In this document: positions 24,165 through 52,400 of the stretch, in pieces | Layout: each line of letters opens with the position of its first letter | Numbering within the stretch: position 1 is the stretch's first letter | NCBI RefSeq assembly: GCF_021130785.1 | Contig: NC_060214.1 | Coordinates: forward strand, 105,181,001 to 105,245,000 | Reading direction: 5' to 3' | Origin: Homalodisca vitripennis | Lineage: Eukaryota > Arthropoda > Insecta > Hemiptera > Cicadellidae | DNA: 64,000 nucleotides | The notes under the pieces: model-generated | The model's database searches: none | What the model was told of the DNA's origin: nothing | Seen by the model: the letters and a program-made list of their open reading frames with translations, nothing else | Program-made: the position numbers and the translations under genes

Positions 24165-24765
24165 CCGTAATCGACGTCCGGTCGTAATAGGCGGGTATCC
24201 ATTTGATTACGTGTATATTGATATCCTACAAAATCCGGGCCGGGACGGGCTGGTCCGGTCTGGTCGCAATAGGCGGGTGTCCGTTTGATTACGTGTGTAT
24301 TGATATCCTAAAAATCGGACGGGGCCGGGCTGGTCCGGTCTGGTCGCAATAGGCGGGTGTCCGTTTGATTACGTGTGTATTGATATCCTAAAAATCGGAC
24401 GGGGCCGGGCTGGTCCGGTCTGGTCGCAATAGGCGGGTGTCCGTTTGATTACGTGTGTATTGATATCCTAAAAATCGGACGGGGCCGGGCTGGTCCGGTC
24501 TGGTCGCAATAGGCGGGTGTCCGTTTGATTACGTGTGTATTGATATCCTAAAAATCGGACGGGGCCGGGCTGGTCCGGTCTGGTCGCAATAGGCGGGTGT
24601 CCGTTTGATTACGTGTGTATTGATATCCTAAAAATCGGACGGGGCCGGGCTGGTCCGGTCTGGTCGCAATAGGCGGGTGTCCGTTTGATTACGTGTACAT
24701 TGACTTTCAACATAATCCGGGCCGGACCGGGCTGGTCCGGTCCGGTCCGGACGCAGTGCCGTCCT
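24165..24765 (+). repeat. 80-bp GC-rich minisatellite, about seven copies
   Basis: Units begin TGGTCGCAATAGGCGGGTGT at 24261, 24341, 24421, 24501, 24581 and 24661, exactly 80 bp apart, with a diverged first unit at about 24179. The five central copies look identical. Each unit contains GGCCGGGCTGGTCCGGTCTGG, far richer in G+C than the surroundings. The array ends about 690 bp upstream of the P450 start codon. Confidence 0.95.
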
Positions 24766-25389
24766 GCCTAATGCTAATGTTCATCCATGTGATTTGATTG
24801 AGCGTCATCACTCAGCTGACAGGCACAATATTTATCTCTTTTCTGCCATTTACCTCTGGTTTTGAAACGTTTTTCCATCCGATTGTCTGTTCATCGGCAG
24901 GACAACTCAAGAATGAAATAACTTGTATATTTTAAATTTTGTATGAGCCTCACGGAAGCCCGTTACGCAAGGTGATCCCTTTTCTCAGTATGTGACGACG
25001 ATATAAATGTAATAATACATACGGAACGTCATACTGTTCAAGTTAATGAGAATGTTGCCCTTTGACTGCCCAATCAGACTTATCTCCGCTTAATTGATAC
25101 AAAGCTATGTTATACAGATAACGCACAATATTTTCGGATCTGACAACATTGTGTATAAAATATAGGACAATTTCCTTATAACCGACAGCCACGTGATTGT
25201 ACAGCACGTTCGTAATCTTTGCCATAGATAAAATAGTCCTATTAGAAGAATGTTTTAATTATGCCTTGGGATATCGGAACGTGACTAGTGTACTTTGCTC
25301 TGTTGAAAATACGATAACCCTTCAATGACTTCTTTCTTCCTGCCCCAATGCTTATATTCTGGATCGGAACCGCGATCGAATATGATCTG
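24766..25389. other. Upstream region of the P450
   Basis: No coding sequence is supported. A minus-strand open frame at 25043-25225 is unremarkable. Confidence 0.4.
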
Positions 25390-25394
25390 TCAGT
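25390..25394 (+). promoter_or_regulatory. Candidate initiator (TCAGT) of the P450
   Basis: TCAGT matches the arthropod initiator core and lies 57 bases before the predicted start codon at 25451. There is no obvious TATA box. The motif is short, so this is only a candidate. Confidence 0.3.
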
Positions 25395-25450
25395 TGCACA
25401 TACAAGCGGACTTCTAATTTGCGACTTCTTTAAAGGATTCAGATTTCAAT

Positions 25451-43253
<17,803 letters not shown>

Positions 43254-43939
43254 CCAGTCTGCAACAAATTCTGGACACCTTCATTGGAATGTTTTCACCT
43301 TTTCCATGTCGGTAAAATAAGTTTAGTTCGTATCTAGTATAGGAAGAACCTACGGTTTGGTTTGCCAATTTGGACGGTTTATTTAAGCTTAATTACTTCG
43401 TTATAATACGAATATTAATTAATTTAATTTGAACTTTATTGTTATAAAAAAATGTATTACTACATTAATTTTATGACTAAAATCCGTAGTGGATTAGGAA
43501 GTTACCATTATTTTTATTCTGTCAGTGGAGCCATTTGAAAACAATATTCAAGTACTTCAAAACTAACCGCTACAAATTGATATCTTTTTTACTTAAAACT
43601 AATACACACATTATCTGTGTATTATATTGTTTGTGTTTTTGTCTGTGTTTGTTATGTGTACATTTCATCTAAAAAGCAAATTTCAAATATTGAACAGCGA
43701 CATTGTTTCAAATTGAAATGACCAAAAAAGCTAGTTAATTGACTGAAAATTGTACTTGACATTAATGTGTCACACAAAGTATCCTGAAAGGGTTTGCAGT
43801 ATTTATGAATTAATAATTGATTAAAAGATTCTTCTTGTTGTTTTGTATCCTTAGAATAAAAGGATAAGGTTAAGATTAAGTATTGGGATTTAGATAGAGT
43901 ATAGTCCTATTGTTAATTCCTAATGTAGTTCGAAATAAA
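43254..43939 (+). terminator. Likely P450 3' UTR with poly(A) signal
   Basis: AATAAA at 43934-43939 is followed by a T/G-rich stretch (GTTGTTTTTAT), and a second AATAAA lies at about 43954. These are the first well-placed signals after the stop codon. The extent of the UTR is inferred. Confidence 0.4.
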
Positions 43940-44469
43940 AGTTGTTTTTATAGAATAAATATGTTTTCATTGATTTTTTGACCTTGTGTGGATTTGTTAG
44001 CATTTTTAAACATCTTATCTTTGTAACAACGTCAAAATATTTTTATTTTGTCCTCGTAATACTAAAATTCAACACTAAAATTAGTTTCAAAGATTCTAGA
44101 CGAAACGAAAAACTCCCAAGCACCCAAGGAGGTATCAGATCTCCACTTTCTCAAACCTTGTGCCTATCTCTACCAATGGTTTTACGTAAGAGTACTTCAA
44201 ATCTAATGTCAAAATAATTAGTTTTATATACTGTGAAACATTTTTAATATGATGTACAATATGTTGTTGATATGCGGACTAAGCACAATTTCTCAGCTGG
44301 TTGCCCTAAAGGAACAAGAAAATTTTAAAAACGTCTTTGTGCTAGCTGCCAAAAAGTTCGTACAGAATTAAAACACTTTCTTTGGGTTTGCTGATAACTA
44401 AGATAACTAATACTACTTTTTAAGTTTTGAAAGGAGAACCTTTAGTCCTTTGTTGAAGTTTATGTTTTA
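43940..44469. other. Intergenic, no recognisable gene
   Basis: A small open frame at 43978-44217 (+) has no known domain. Confidence 0.4.
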
Positions 44470-44625
44470 CGATGGAAGGATTGTGAAGGAAACAGGATTT
44501 TTCCGGACATTTGCCATGGTTTAGTGATACAAAAATTCAATGCGAGTTATCAATCAATCAGTGAATTTATTGTATCACTGAACAATGGCAAATGTCCGGA
44601 AAAAATCCTGTTTCCTCCTGTTCAC
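44470..44625. repeat. Inverted pair of Penelope-like repeat ends
   Basis: GATGGAAGGATTGTGAAGGA ... GGACATTTGCCAT (44470-44519) and ATGGCAAATGTCCGGAAAAA ... CCTGTTTCCTCCTG (44585-44618) are reverse complements about 45 bases apart. The same segment lies at 30183-30237. This gives a foldback of two oppositely oriented ends of one repeat family. Confidence 0.75.
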
Positions 44626-45440
44626 AATTTTTACTCGAATCTCAGTACCAGTTTGAAATGTTAAGACATCTTGATCAAAGAAATCTCCTACTCAGGGACC
44701 AATCATTCTCAAGACACAATCAAAGGAAACTTAATATTATTTTGCAGCCGCTGGATTAAAATTTCACCTTAACACAAGGTCATGGAAAAAGAAACTATCC
44801 AAAAGAACCAAGTTTGGTTATAGCAAACAAACAGATGTCCTTAACTCTTAACTTTTAAAAGGCAGAATTTAGTGCATACTGCACATCCATGTAGATTTGA
44901 TTGTATTAGTTACATGAGAGGTAGATCACTCATATGGACGAGATATGCTGAGTTCTGAGGCATTATTTGAGTTAATTCTGAGAACCAACGTTAGGCCGCG
45001 CTTCATAACGTTTATTACTACGGTTCAAATATTTACTACCTGAGCCTTTCGCTCCACAGAGGACACTTTTTTTATTCAAAGCGCTCACTTTTCTTTATTC
45101 TGTATTCTTTATTTACGGATAAACCATTTTTAACAATTTAATACAATTACCGTACATTTATTGTTTGGCTCAAAATTACTAAGATAACTAACAATAATTA
45201 ATCTCATAATAATCACTTCTTGAAAAAAAACACAGGTAAAGAAGCTATTTTATAAAACAAATTGCATACAAAATATGTGTAACTTAATAACTAGAGTAAG
45301 GAACCCCAAATAATTATAGCAATAAATTAGTAACAAAAATTAATAACATCAGGCAATAAAATTAATAGTGACCAATAACTCAATACAGATGACAACAAAT
45401 AAAGAAGACGTTGTTAACTACTATCAATACCGAAGACGCC
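44626..45440. other. Intergenic, no recognisable gene
   Basis: No domain or tandem repeat seen up to the start of the LINE relic. Confidence 0.4.
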
Positions 45441-45444
45441 GAAG

Positions 45445-47050
45445 AGTACAGAGAGAGCATTGCATTCACCCTTACTTATATTCAGTCCTTTCTGTGTTGG
45501 TGTTATCACTCACCTAGTAAATAAATGCCTGGTGACTGGCTGCTTTCCTGATTCTTGGAAGCGAAGTATTGTCTTGCCTCTGCCAAAGTCTAACAATCCT
45601 TCATTACCCTCTCACTTCAGACCTATCTCGATTCTTCCAGTGGTCTCCAAAATATTAGAAAAGATAGTAGTTGAACAAGTTTGATCCTTTACAGAACAAG
45701 AACATGTCTTGCCTGAACATCAATCTGGTTTCAGAAAGGATTTCAGCACTTCCTCTGCTCTTGTGGATATTCATGATGAAATGTATTCTGCAGTTGATAG
45801 GAATCTCTGCTGTACCTTGACGTCTTTAGATTATTTACAGGCGTTTGACTCTGTCAATCACCGAATGCTCATCGCAAAACTAAAATTTTATGGGTTTGAT
45901 GATGCCTCTGTAAGATTCTTTGCATCTTATTTAAGTAGAAGATCCCAAAATTGGTAATGATTCCTCTAACATACAGCACAGGTCTGGTGGAGTTCCACAG
46001 GGCAGCTGCCTCGGTCCTATTTTGTTTTCCATCTATACGTCTGATCTTGCCGACACGATAAGGTTTTGTTCCCTGCACTCATATGCTGACGATTGCCAGC
46101 TATTGCTTCCTTACCCATCCTCAGAAGCAAAAACGGCACTAACAAAAATTAACAATGATTTGTCAAAAGTGCTAATGTGGTCGGAAAGAAATGGGTTGGA
46201 GTTAAACCCAGATAAATGTACAATTTTAAATCTGAGATTTAATATTGCCGGCCAATCTCTTCCCAGTGACGTCATGTTGAACAACTCGCCCCTGTCTCTC
46301 AGTGAAACTGTTAAGATTCTTGGTGTTAAAATAGACTCACAACTAGAGTTTGCAAGTCATGTAAAATATATATATCAGAAGGTCATTTGTAGATTGAGGA
46401 TTGTTTGCAGGCTGAGGTCGTTCCTGCTGGTGTCAGCTAAGCTCCAGATTGTCAAGTCATTGATATTATCTTTAATATATTATGCTCTCCCTGCATTTTG
46501 AAATACTTTGACCAAAGAAAAATTATTAATTTTAACAAAGTTAGAAAACAGAGCCATAAGATTTGTGTATGGTTTGAGGAAATATGACAATATCAGTTCT
46601 TATCGTAAATTGGCTCAAATTCCATCAATACAGGACACTTGCAAAATTCAAACTGTGTCTCTTGTCCACAAGGTACTGACAACCAGTAGGCCAACATATC
46701 TAAAAAATAAATTAGTTGCCCGGTCAATAATCAGGGAGCGTAAGACGAGACAGGATGCCCTGCTGGCGGTGCCGCGCGTGCGCCTTGAAAGAGGGAAAAA
46801 GGGCTTTACTCACTTCGGTCCCCAGGGGTACAACGGCCTGCCGCCTGAAATGAAATACAAGTATGAGGGCGTTTAAAGACAAATTTAAAAAAATGTTAGC
46901 TTAAGGAATATTGTGAAGTTATTTTTATTGTTTGGTTGTATATTGTATGTTTAGTTTATACATGACCTGAGTTATTTTGTGTAAAACAACATCAATGTTT
47001 GAAAATCGCTCATGAATAAAGGCCTTTTTTATTTATTTATTTTATTTATT
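45445..47050 (+). mobile_element. LINE (Jockey/CR1-like), 5'-truncated, with frameshifted reverse transcriptase
   Basis: Pieces of one ORF2 follow in order over several frames: LVNKCLVTGCFPDSWKRSIV and PISILPVVSKILEKIV (45490-45680), LPEHQSGFRKDFSTSSAL, LDYLQAFDSVNHRMLIAKL (FDSV with the first catalytic Asp), SGGVPQGSCLGP-like (45985-46020), SYADDCQLLL (catalytic YADD), NPDKCTILNL, KILGVKIDSQLEF, and a C-terminal block ending GPQGYNGLPPEMKY. At least three frameshifts or stops (about 45684, 45957 and 46501) disable it. The 3' end is an (ATTT)n tail at 47029-47052. No endonuclease domain is left. Confidence 0.88.
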
Positions 47051-47062
47051 TAAGCAACAATG

Positions 47063-47238
47063 TGAATTCTAGGCTATTTGTAGCAGCTAGAGAGCTGTGT
47101 CAGTCGGATAGGAGGTTTAAATCTTTTTACCTACTCCTTTTTGGAACTTAAAAGGCTGGTTGGTCCTTCCTTGGGGAAGCTGGACACAACCATGAGGGAA
47201 TGTGTTCCAGCACAGAAAAGATTAATGATCACTCTGAG
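47063..47238 (+). pseudogene. PIF/Harbinger-type transposase, N-terminal fragment
   Basis: One frame gives RLFVAARELCQSDRRFKSFY and, after a frameshift near 47140, ELKRLVGPSLGKLDTTMREC, VPAQKRLMITLR, ending at a GTAAGT donor after 47238. The 'L.P.i.K.dT.mRe.i....RL..TLRfLatG' block is the familiar start of Harbinger transposases, and the intron position is typical for animal copies. The DDE catalytic part is missing. Confidence 0.65.
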
Positions 47239-47527
47239 GTAAGTTTAACAAGTCAACCTCATTGTCATTTTATGATTACATTAGCACATATAGGGAATAA
47301 GATGAGCAATAGATGGTAATCATATTGAGTAAAAGTGTTCACTTATTAGTACAAATTAGTGTTGTGAAGGCTATGAGAAAAGGTGTTTATAAAAATCTGC
47401 AGTTTGCATTTGATCAACTACATTGGACATGTGAGTAATGTTCATTTGTGACTCTCTTGAGTCGGTCACCTGTTGGAGAGGTGAGTATTGACCGTGTTGG
47501 TCCTGATGATTGTGGCTGTTCCGAGAG

Positions 47528-47796
47528 TTAAATGTCATCAATCACCCTTACCACGTGTCGTTTGCAAAGCTTGATTTGTGAATCACTCAATTCTCCCAAT
47601 TCTGGTATCAAGCTGAACAGGAACATCTTAATCCCCTGTTGTCTATCAATCTGCTGATTGCTGGTACCTGCCTCGGCGTTTGATAGTAGTTTAGCCTCTT
47701 TGGCTCTGAAGTATTCAGCTACTGTTTGTAGTTGTACAAAACTTCATACTTCTCCACTGCTCGAACGAGCTTAATGTTGAGTTCTTGATCACTCAT
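47528..47796 (-). pseudogene. MADF/BESS-type protein fragment
   Basis: From ATG at 47796 (minus) the frame reads MSDQELNIKLVRAVEKYEVL, YNYKQ and stops. This is the first helix of a MADF (Myb-like) DNA-binding domain. In another frame, YFRAKEAKLLSNAEAGTSNQ leads into MFLFSLIPELGELSDSQIKL, CKRHVVRVIDDI with a stop at 47528-47530, a clear BESS motif. The middle of the protein is deleted. PIF/Harbinger elements carry a second, Myb/MADF-type gene, so with the fragment at 47063-47238 this is probably one broken element, though it could be a host-derived MADF relic. Confidence 0.6.
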
Positions 47797-47984
47797 GTTG
47801 AAATAGACACTATGCGGCCGTCAAAACACCGGCAAAGCACAACAAGATCTGAAGTCTGCAACGCAACTGAAACCGCGGGCTCACGGTTGCATGTGACTGG
47901 TTTCAGACTGGTTTTAGATCGTCAAAAAACCGGTCGCGTCGTGTGCGCCTCCCCACTTCAATACATTGTCGAGGTTACCAAATA
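47797..47984. other. GC-rich patch, possible Harbinger end
   Basis: GCGGCCGTCAAAACACCGGC and GTCAAAAAACCGGTCGCGTC recur as related words. CG-rich subterminal repeats of this kind are usual near Harbinger ends. The inverted partner was not located. Confidence 0.35.
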
Positions 47985-48905
47985 ATTACATTCAATAGAA
48001 TCCGGAGTTCCTCAAGGAATTGTACTTAAACCTTTTTATATTTACTATATACCGCTGACCTCCCAGAAAATGAACATACTCAAACTGCAAATTTTTCAGA
48101 TGATACTGCAATTTTGTCAGTCCATAAAGATTGTGTTCGAGCATCCCATTATTTACAGCAGAGCTTGGATGCAATTGCTAATTGGTTTAAGACATGGAGA
48201 ATCAAAATTAATGAAAATAAATCAGCTCACGTAATGTTTACGTTAAATCAAAATTATTGTCCTCCAGTTACATTGAATGACGTTCATTTACCTCAAGTAA
48301 CTGAAGTAAATTATCTGGGCATGCGCTTAGACAGAAGGCTTACATGGAAATCCCACATTTGGACAAAGAGACAACAGCAAAATTTAAAAACAAATAAAAT
48401 TAATTGGCTACTCCGATCTAAATCAAATCTTAGTTTGAAGAACAAGATACTATTATATAAAACTATCTTAAAACCTGTGTGGTGGTGTGCAGTTATGGGG
48501 CACAGCAATCAACTCAAATCTTTAGATACTTCAACGATATCAATCAAAATTGTTAAGAAAAATTGCAAAAGCGCCATGGTATGTATCCAATAAAACTTTA
48601 CATTAAGATTTGAACATCCCAACAATCAAAGAAGAAACAACCAAATTCATTCGCATTTATATTTCAAGATTATAACCAAACTACCTTGCGGTAAATAAAT
48701 CTACTTGATAATTCTAAAAATATGTACAGACTCCACCGAACTGCTACCCTGGATTTACCTTTTAGGTTCTTGAATTAATTATGTTAGTGTTAACAATAGT
48801 CAACATCTAACTCAATTTGAATTGTTAATTTTGTTTCTGTATATAATATTTACTTATTGTTCTTCTCAAATTGAACAGATTGTAAATAAATAAAATGTTG
48901 TTAAA
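47985..48905 (+). mobile_element. Jockey-type LINE, 5'-truncated relic
   Basis: ESGVPQGIVLKPF at about 48000 is followed, after a shift, by ADLPENEHTQTANFSDDTAI and the frame 48114-48593: SVHKDCVRASHYLQQSLDAI, ANWFKTWRIKINENKSAHVM, YLGMRLDRRLTWKSHI. The catalytic motif has changed from FADD to FSDD. Degenerate C-terminal words (APWYVSNKTLH, DLNIPTIKEE, TATLDLPFRF) continue to about 48775. The 3' end is A-rich near 48880-48905. 'QTAxFADDTAILS' and the 'WxxxWRIKINExKS' segment are usual in Jockey elements. Confidence 0.85.
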
Positions 48906-49236
48906 AAAACCCAAATAGAGAGCTAAACTGGTTTGCAACTGTGGTTGTAGAACAGTCGCTCCGCGTGCGCTGGGCCGTAGAGGAATTCCCAATAGACATA
49001 GGGAAGAAGAATAAGACGTTGTAATGAATAAGTCCCTACGCAGTATGGCCTTGGTAAACCACTTACACTATCCCTCCCCCCTTCTCCTTCTTTACATAGT
49101 TCAACCGGTTGAGTGAGTTATATCTCTTATTATAGTGGAACAGGTAGTGTTGTTGACATAACGTCGATTTGATCTGAGTAGACATTTTAACAATGTGTGC
49201 AAAGCCTATATCGCTTATACTTGTCATTTAGTACAG
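48906..49236. other. Upstream region of the J-protein gene
   Basis: No coding support. A moderately GC-rich patch (48950-48985) with CTCCGCGTGCGCTGGGCCG may be part of the promoter. Confidence 0.4.
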
Positions 49237-49241
49237 TCAGT
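49237..49241 (+). promoter_or_regulatory. Candidate initiator (TCAGT) of the J-protein gene
   Basis: TCAGT lies 39 bases upstream of the start codon at 49280. It matches the arthropod initiator. No TATA box is evident. Short motif, low weight. Confidence 0.3.
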
Positions 49242-49279
49242 AGCATACACATATAACGCATTTTATAGACAGTGTTATA

Positions 49280-49412
49280 ATGGAGGCAAACAGAGATGAT
49301 TCAAGAAGGTGTATTAAAATAGCCGAAAAGTGGATTAAATCGGGAAACATAGAGAAAGGAGAAAAGTTTCTCAAGAAATCAATTCATCTCTACCCTAACG
49401 AAAGAGCTAACG
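49280..49412 (+). CDS. J-protein exon 1
   Basis: From ATG to the donor G|GTATGT, 44 codons plus one base. It holds the N-terminal helical pair: R-R-C-I-K-I-A-E-K-W-I and E-K-F-L-K-K-S-I-H-L-Y-P. The start gives the conserved short 'MExNxDEA.rCi.iA' beginning of DNAJB12/14. Confidence 0.88.
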
Positions 49413-52400
49413 GTATGTAAGTTTTCATTCAAAAGCTGTACTGTAATGGCCTTTGATTTTGGTCCTAAAGAATAATGATACACTATTTATGTTGTCTTAC
49501 ATAGTTTTGATCCATGACTTTTGCAAAATGTTTGATTTTAAATACATACATACGTATATATATTGAAAAGTTCACAGTTCAAAAATCTTTATTCGTACAA
49601 TATATTACAATGAATTTATATTTTCAAGTGCAGTAAGCACGTGTGACACATTTTCACACATATAACATAAAAATTGTAATATATTTTGGTCGGCTGCACA
49701 TTAAATTAACAACCAAACTTAAATTACAAATATAAACTATAATTATTTGCCTGAACCAAAGCTTACACCACCTGTTATCACAAGCAAAAATCAAAATAAC
49801 ACACTTGTTATATTAAATATTCTTACTACTATTATCATAAAGTTTTTTTATAGTAGTATTATAATTTATACAGTATGAAACTAAACAAATGCAAACAACA
49901 GACTCCCAGCTCCTACCAGATTCAAGTTTCATATATATTACAACCATAATTATAATAAGCCTACGTGTTTACACATATATTCACAAACAAAAAAGTACAT
50001 ATAAAAGTATATATACAGATAACAACAATAAATAAACAAGCCAAACAAAATAACAGTTCATATGAATAACAATAAATAAACAGATAACACAAGGTCTTAT
50101 AATGTATCTTATAAGGTATCCAAATAATGCATGGGAATTATTCAAATCCGTATAGTACAGTATTATAGAGAAGTTTTTTTTTTTTTTATGGATTTGTAAC
50201 AATAATTTCAAAGAACAAAAAAGAACTATTCGTCATATATGCCATACATTTAGAACTAGATCTTTTTTAGAACTATGACCAAAAAAAGAAAATACTATTT
50301 AATATATTTAACGTCGTTCTTATGAGCTAAAACTCAACTGAAATTTTTTACAAGTACAATCCGCTTTTAAAATTAAAATATTAAAACAATTTACCCTAAG
50401 CAATTAAACAACATTGTAAGAAAGATCACTAATAGTTTTCAATAAAATGTTCAACAAAAAACTAATTTTTTAACAACTATTATAGTAATCAACCTTCTTT
50501 CTGTCTCAACGTACAAATAAGTTATACTGTGAAGGCTTGTATATTGTGAAATAATAAAATTGAATTTATAATAATGTTAAATGATTTTATAAATCAACAG
50601 CTATGTTCTCTTGTGTTTGAAAATGGATTATTTTTACTTTCAGGTTAAAGTTCTTAACTGTCAAAGTACTGTTGGCGAGAGAAAAGAAGAGACCTGGCCC
50701 GTACCGGCGCACAGATGTGTACTAGTGTGTTGCCGCGCGGTAATTTCAGGCGCTTCGCCCCACAGCCAACCCTGCGAATTGTTTATCCTAGCAATGGAAC
50801 AGTGAAACAATAATGGAATTACGAAACAAGGCGCGGCAACATACTAGTAGTAACGCCTGCAAATTTCAGATAGGCCAGAATCCAGGTCTCTTCTTTTCTC
50901 TCGCCATCAGTATCTTGACAGTCATAGTTGATTTGAGGCTTTTTGGCTAACAGTTGTTTTAAGAAAGAAAGAAAGAAAGAAACACTTCTTTACTGAGGCA
51001 AAATTAGCACCATATGGTCCCTTTCTTACATTTAGCCTCTTAAAAATTAATCTTAATAATAATGCAAATTAAGGCTAATTAACTATAACTTACACTTACG
51101 GTATTCCATTCACTCTTCCATTCACACAGTCACGATTCAAAGAGTAGCTCCGCCGCCCGCCACGATCATCCGGTCCAGGTATTTCGTCTCAGCTCCGCCA
51201 CAAACCGTTTTCGGCTCTCAATTTGTTTGACAGGATCTGGTAAGGAGTTCCATAATCTACAGGCGGTAACGGTAAGGATCGGTTATAGGTTTTGGTTCTG
51301 TGTATTGGGAATTGTGAGACTTAGTGCACCAGACCGAGTTTCTCTTGCGCCACTCCCCGCCAAAAACTGAAAGTTTTCAGATATGTTGTTTTCGATGCTC
51401 TTAGACAAGATTATCCAAAAGTCTTAATCTTACTCAATTCGAATACTAACCCCAATCATGTGACCCCTCAATTTTAAAGGGAACAAAAAAGAAATCCAAT
51501 AATGTAAAATAGAGGTATCTACGATTATTTTCACAGATTTTATGACAAATTTACAATTGAGTAAAGGGGGGCAACTAAACATTTTCAAATACAAACCCCT
51601 ATCATGTCTGAAGTTTTACACACGTCTAGCACACTATCAAAACAGCCGAAGGTGAACAGTTTGAACACCTGCCACATTAAAACAGGTAACTGTTTAAGCA
51701 TTTGCGTTAGTGTTGACTCATGTTACGATAAACAGGACGAGACATTTACTGATTTTATTATTGTAAAATTTTTCATAAAATCTGTTAAAATAAACGTAAA
51801 GACCTCTAGTTTGGATTATTGGATTTATTTTTTTATTTCCCTTTAAAATGAGGGGTCACATGATAGGGGTTTGAATTTGAAAATGTTTAGTTACCCCCCT
51901 TTCCCTTTACTCAATTGTAAATTTGTCATAAAATCTGTTAAAATAAAACGTAGAGACCTCTATTTTACATTATTGGATTTCTTTTTTGTTCCCTTTAAAA
52001 TGAGGGTCACATGATTGGGGTTTGTATTTGAAAAATTTTTAGTTGCCCCCCTTTACCCCCTTTAGTAAAAGGGGGGGGGGAATTTTCAGCAACTTGAAAA
52101 AGTAAACAATATGTTATAATAGGTAGGGTCAGGTTTCACATAGATATCTAGAGCCGTTTAAATTATATCCAGGTGTGCCAGGACATAAAACTCACTCTGT
52201 ATACTGAAAAGTTCACAGTTCAAAAAATCTTTATTTGTGCAATATATTACAATGAATTTATATTTTCAAGTGCAGTAAGCACGTGTGACACATTTTTACA
52301 CATATAACATAAAAATTGTAATATATTTTGGTCGGCTGCACATTAAATTAACAACCAAACTTAAATTACAAATATAAACTATAATTATTTGCCTGAACCA

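Larger units (their letters stand above)
49561..52201 (+). repeat. 2.64-kb tandem unit, copy 1
   Basis: Begins TATTGAAAAGTTCACAGTTC. Order within the unit: AT-rich ~1.1 kb, a hairpin element (about 50650-50935), a minus-strand LINE 3' end (50963-51375), a long inverted repeat (51449-52024), a C/G-run patch (52030-52085) and a short tail. Copy 2 starts 2641 bp later. Confidence 0.96.
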
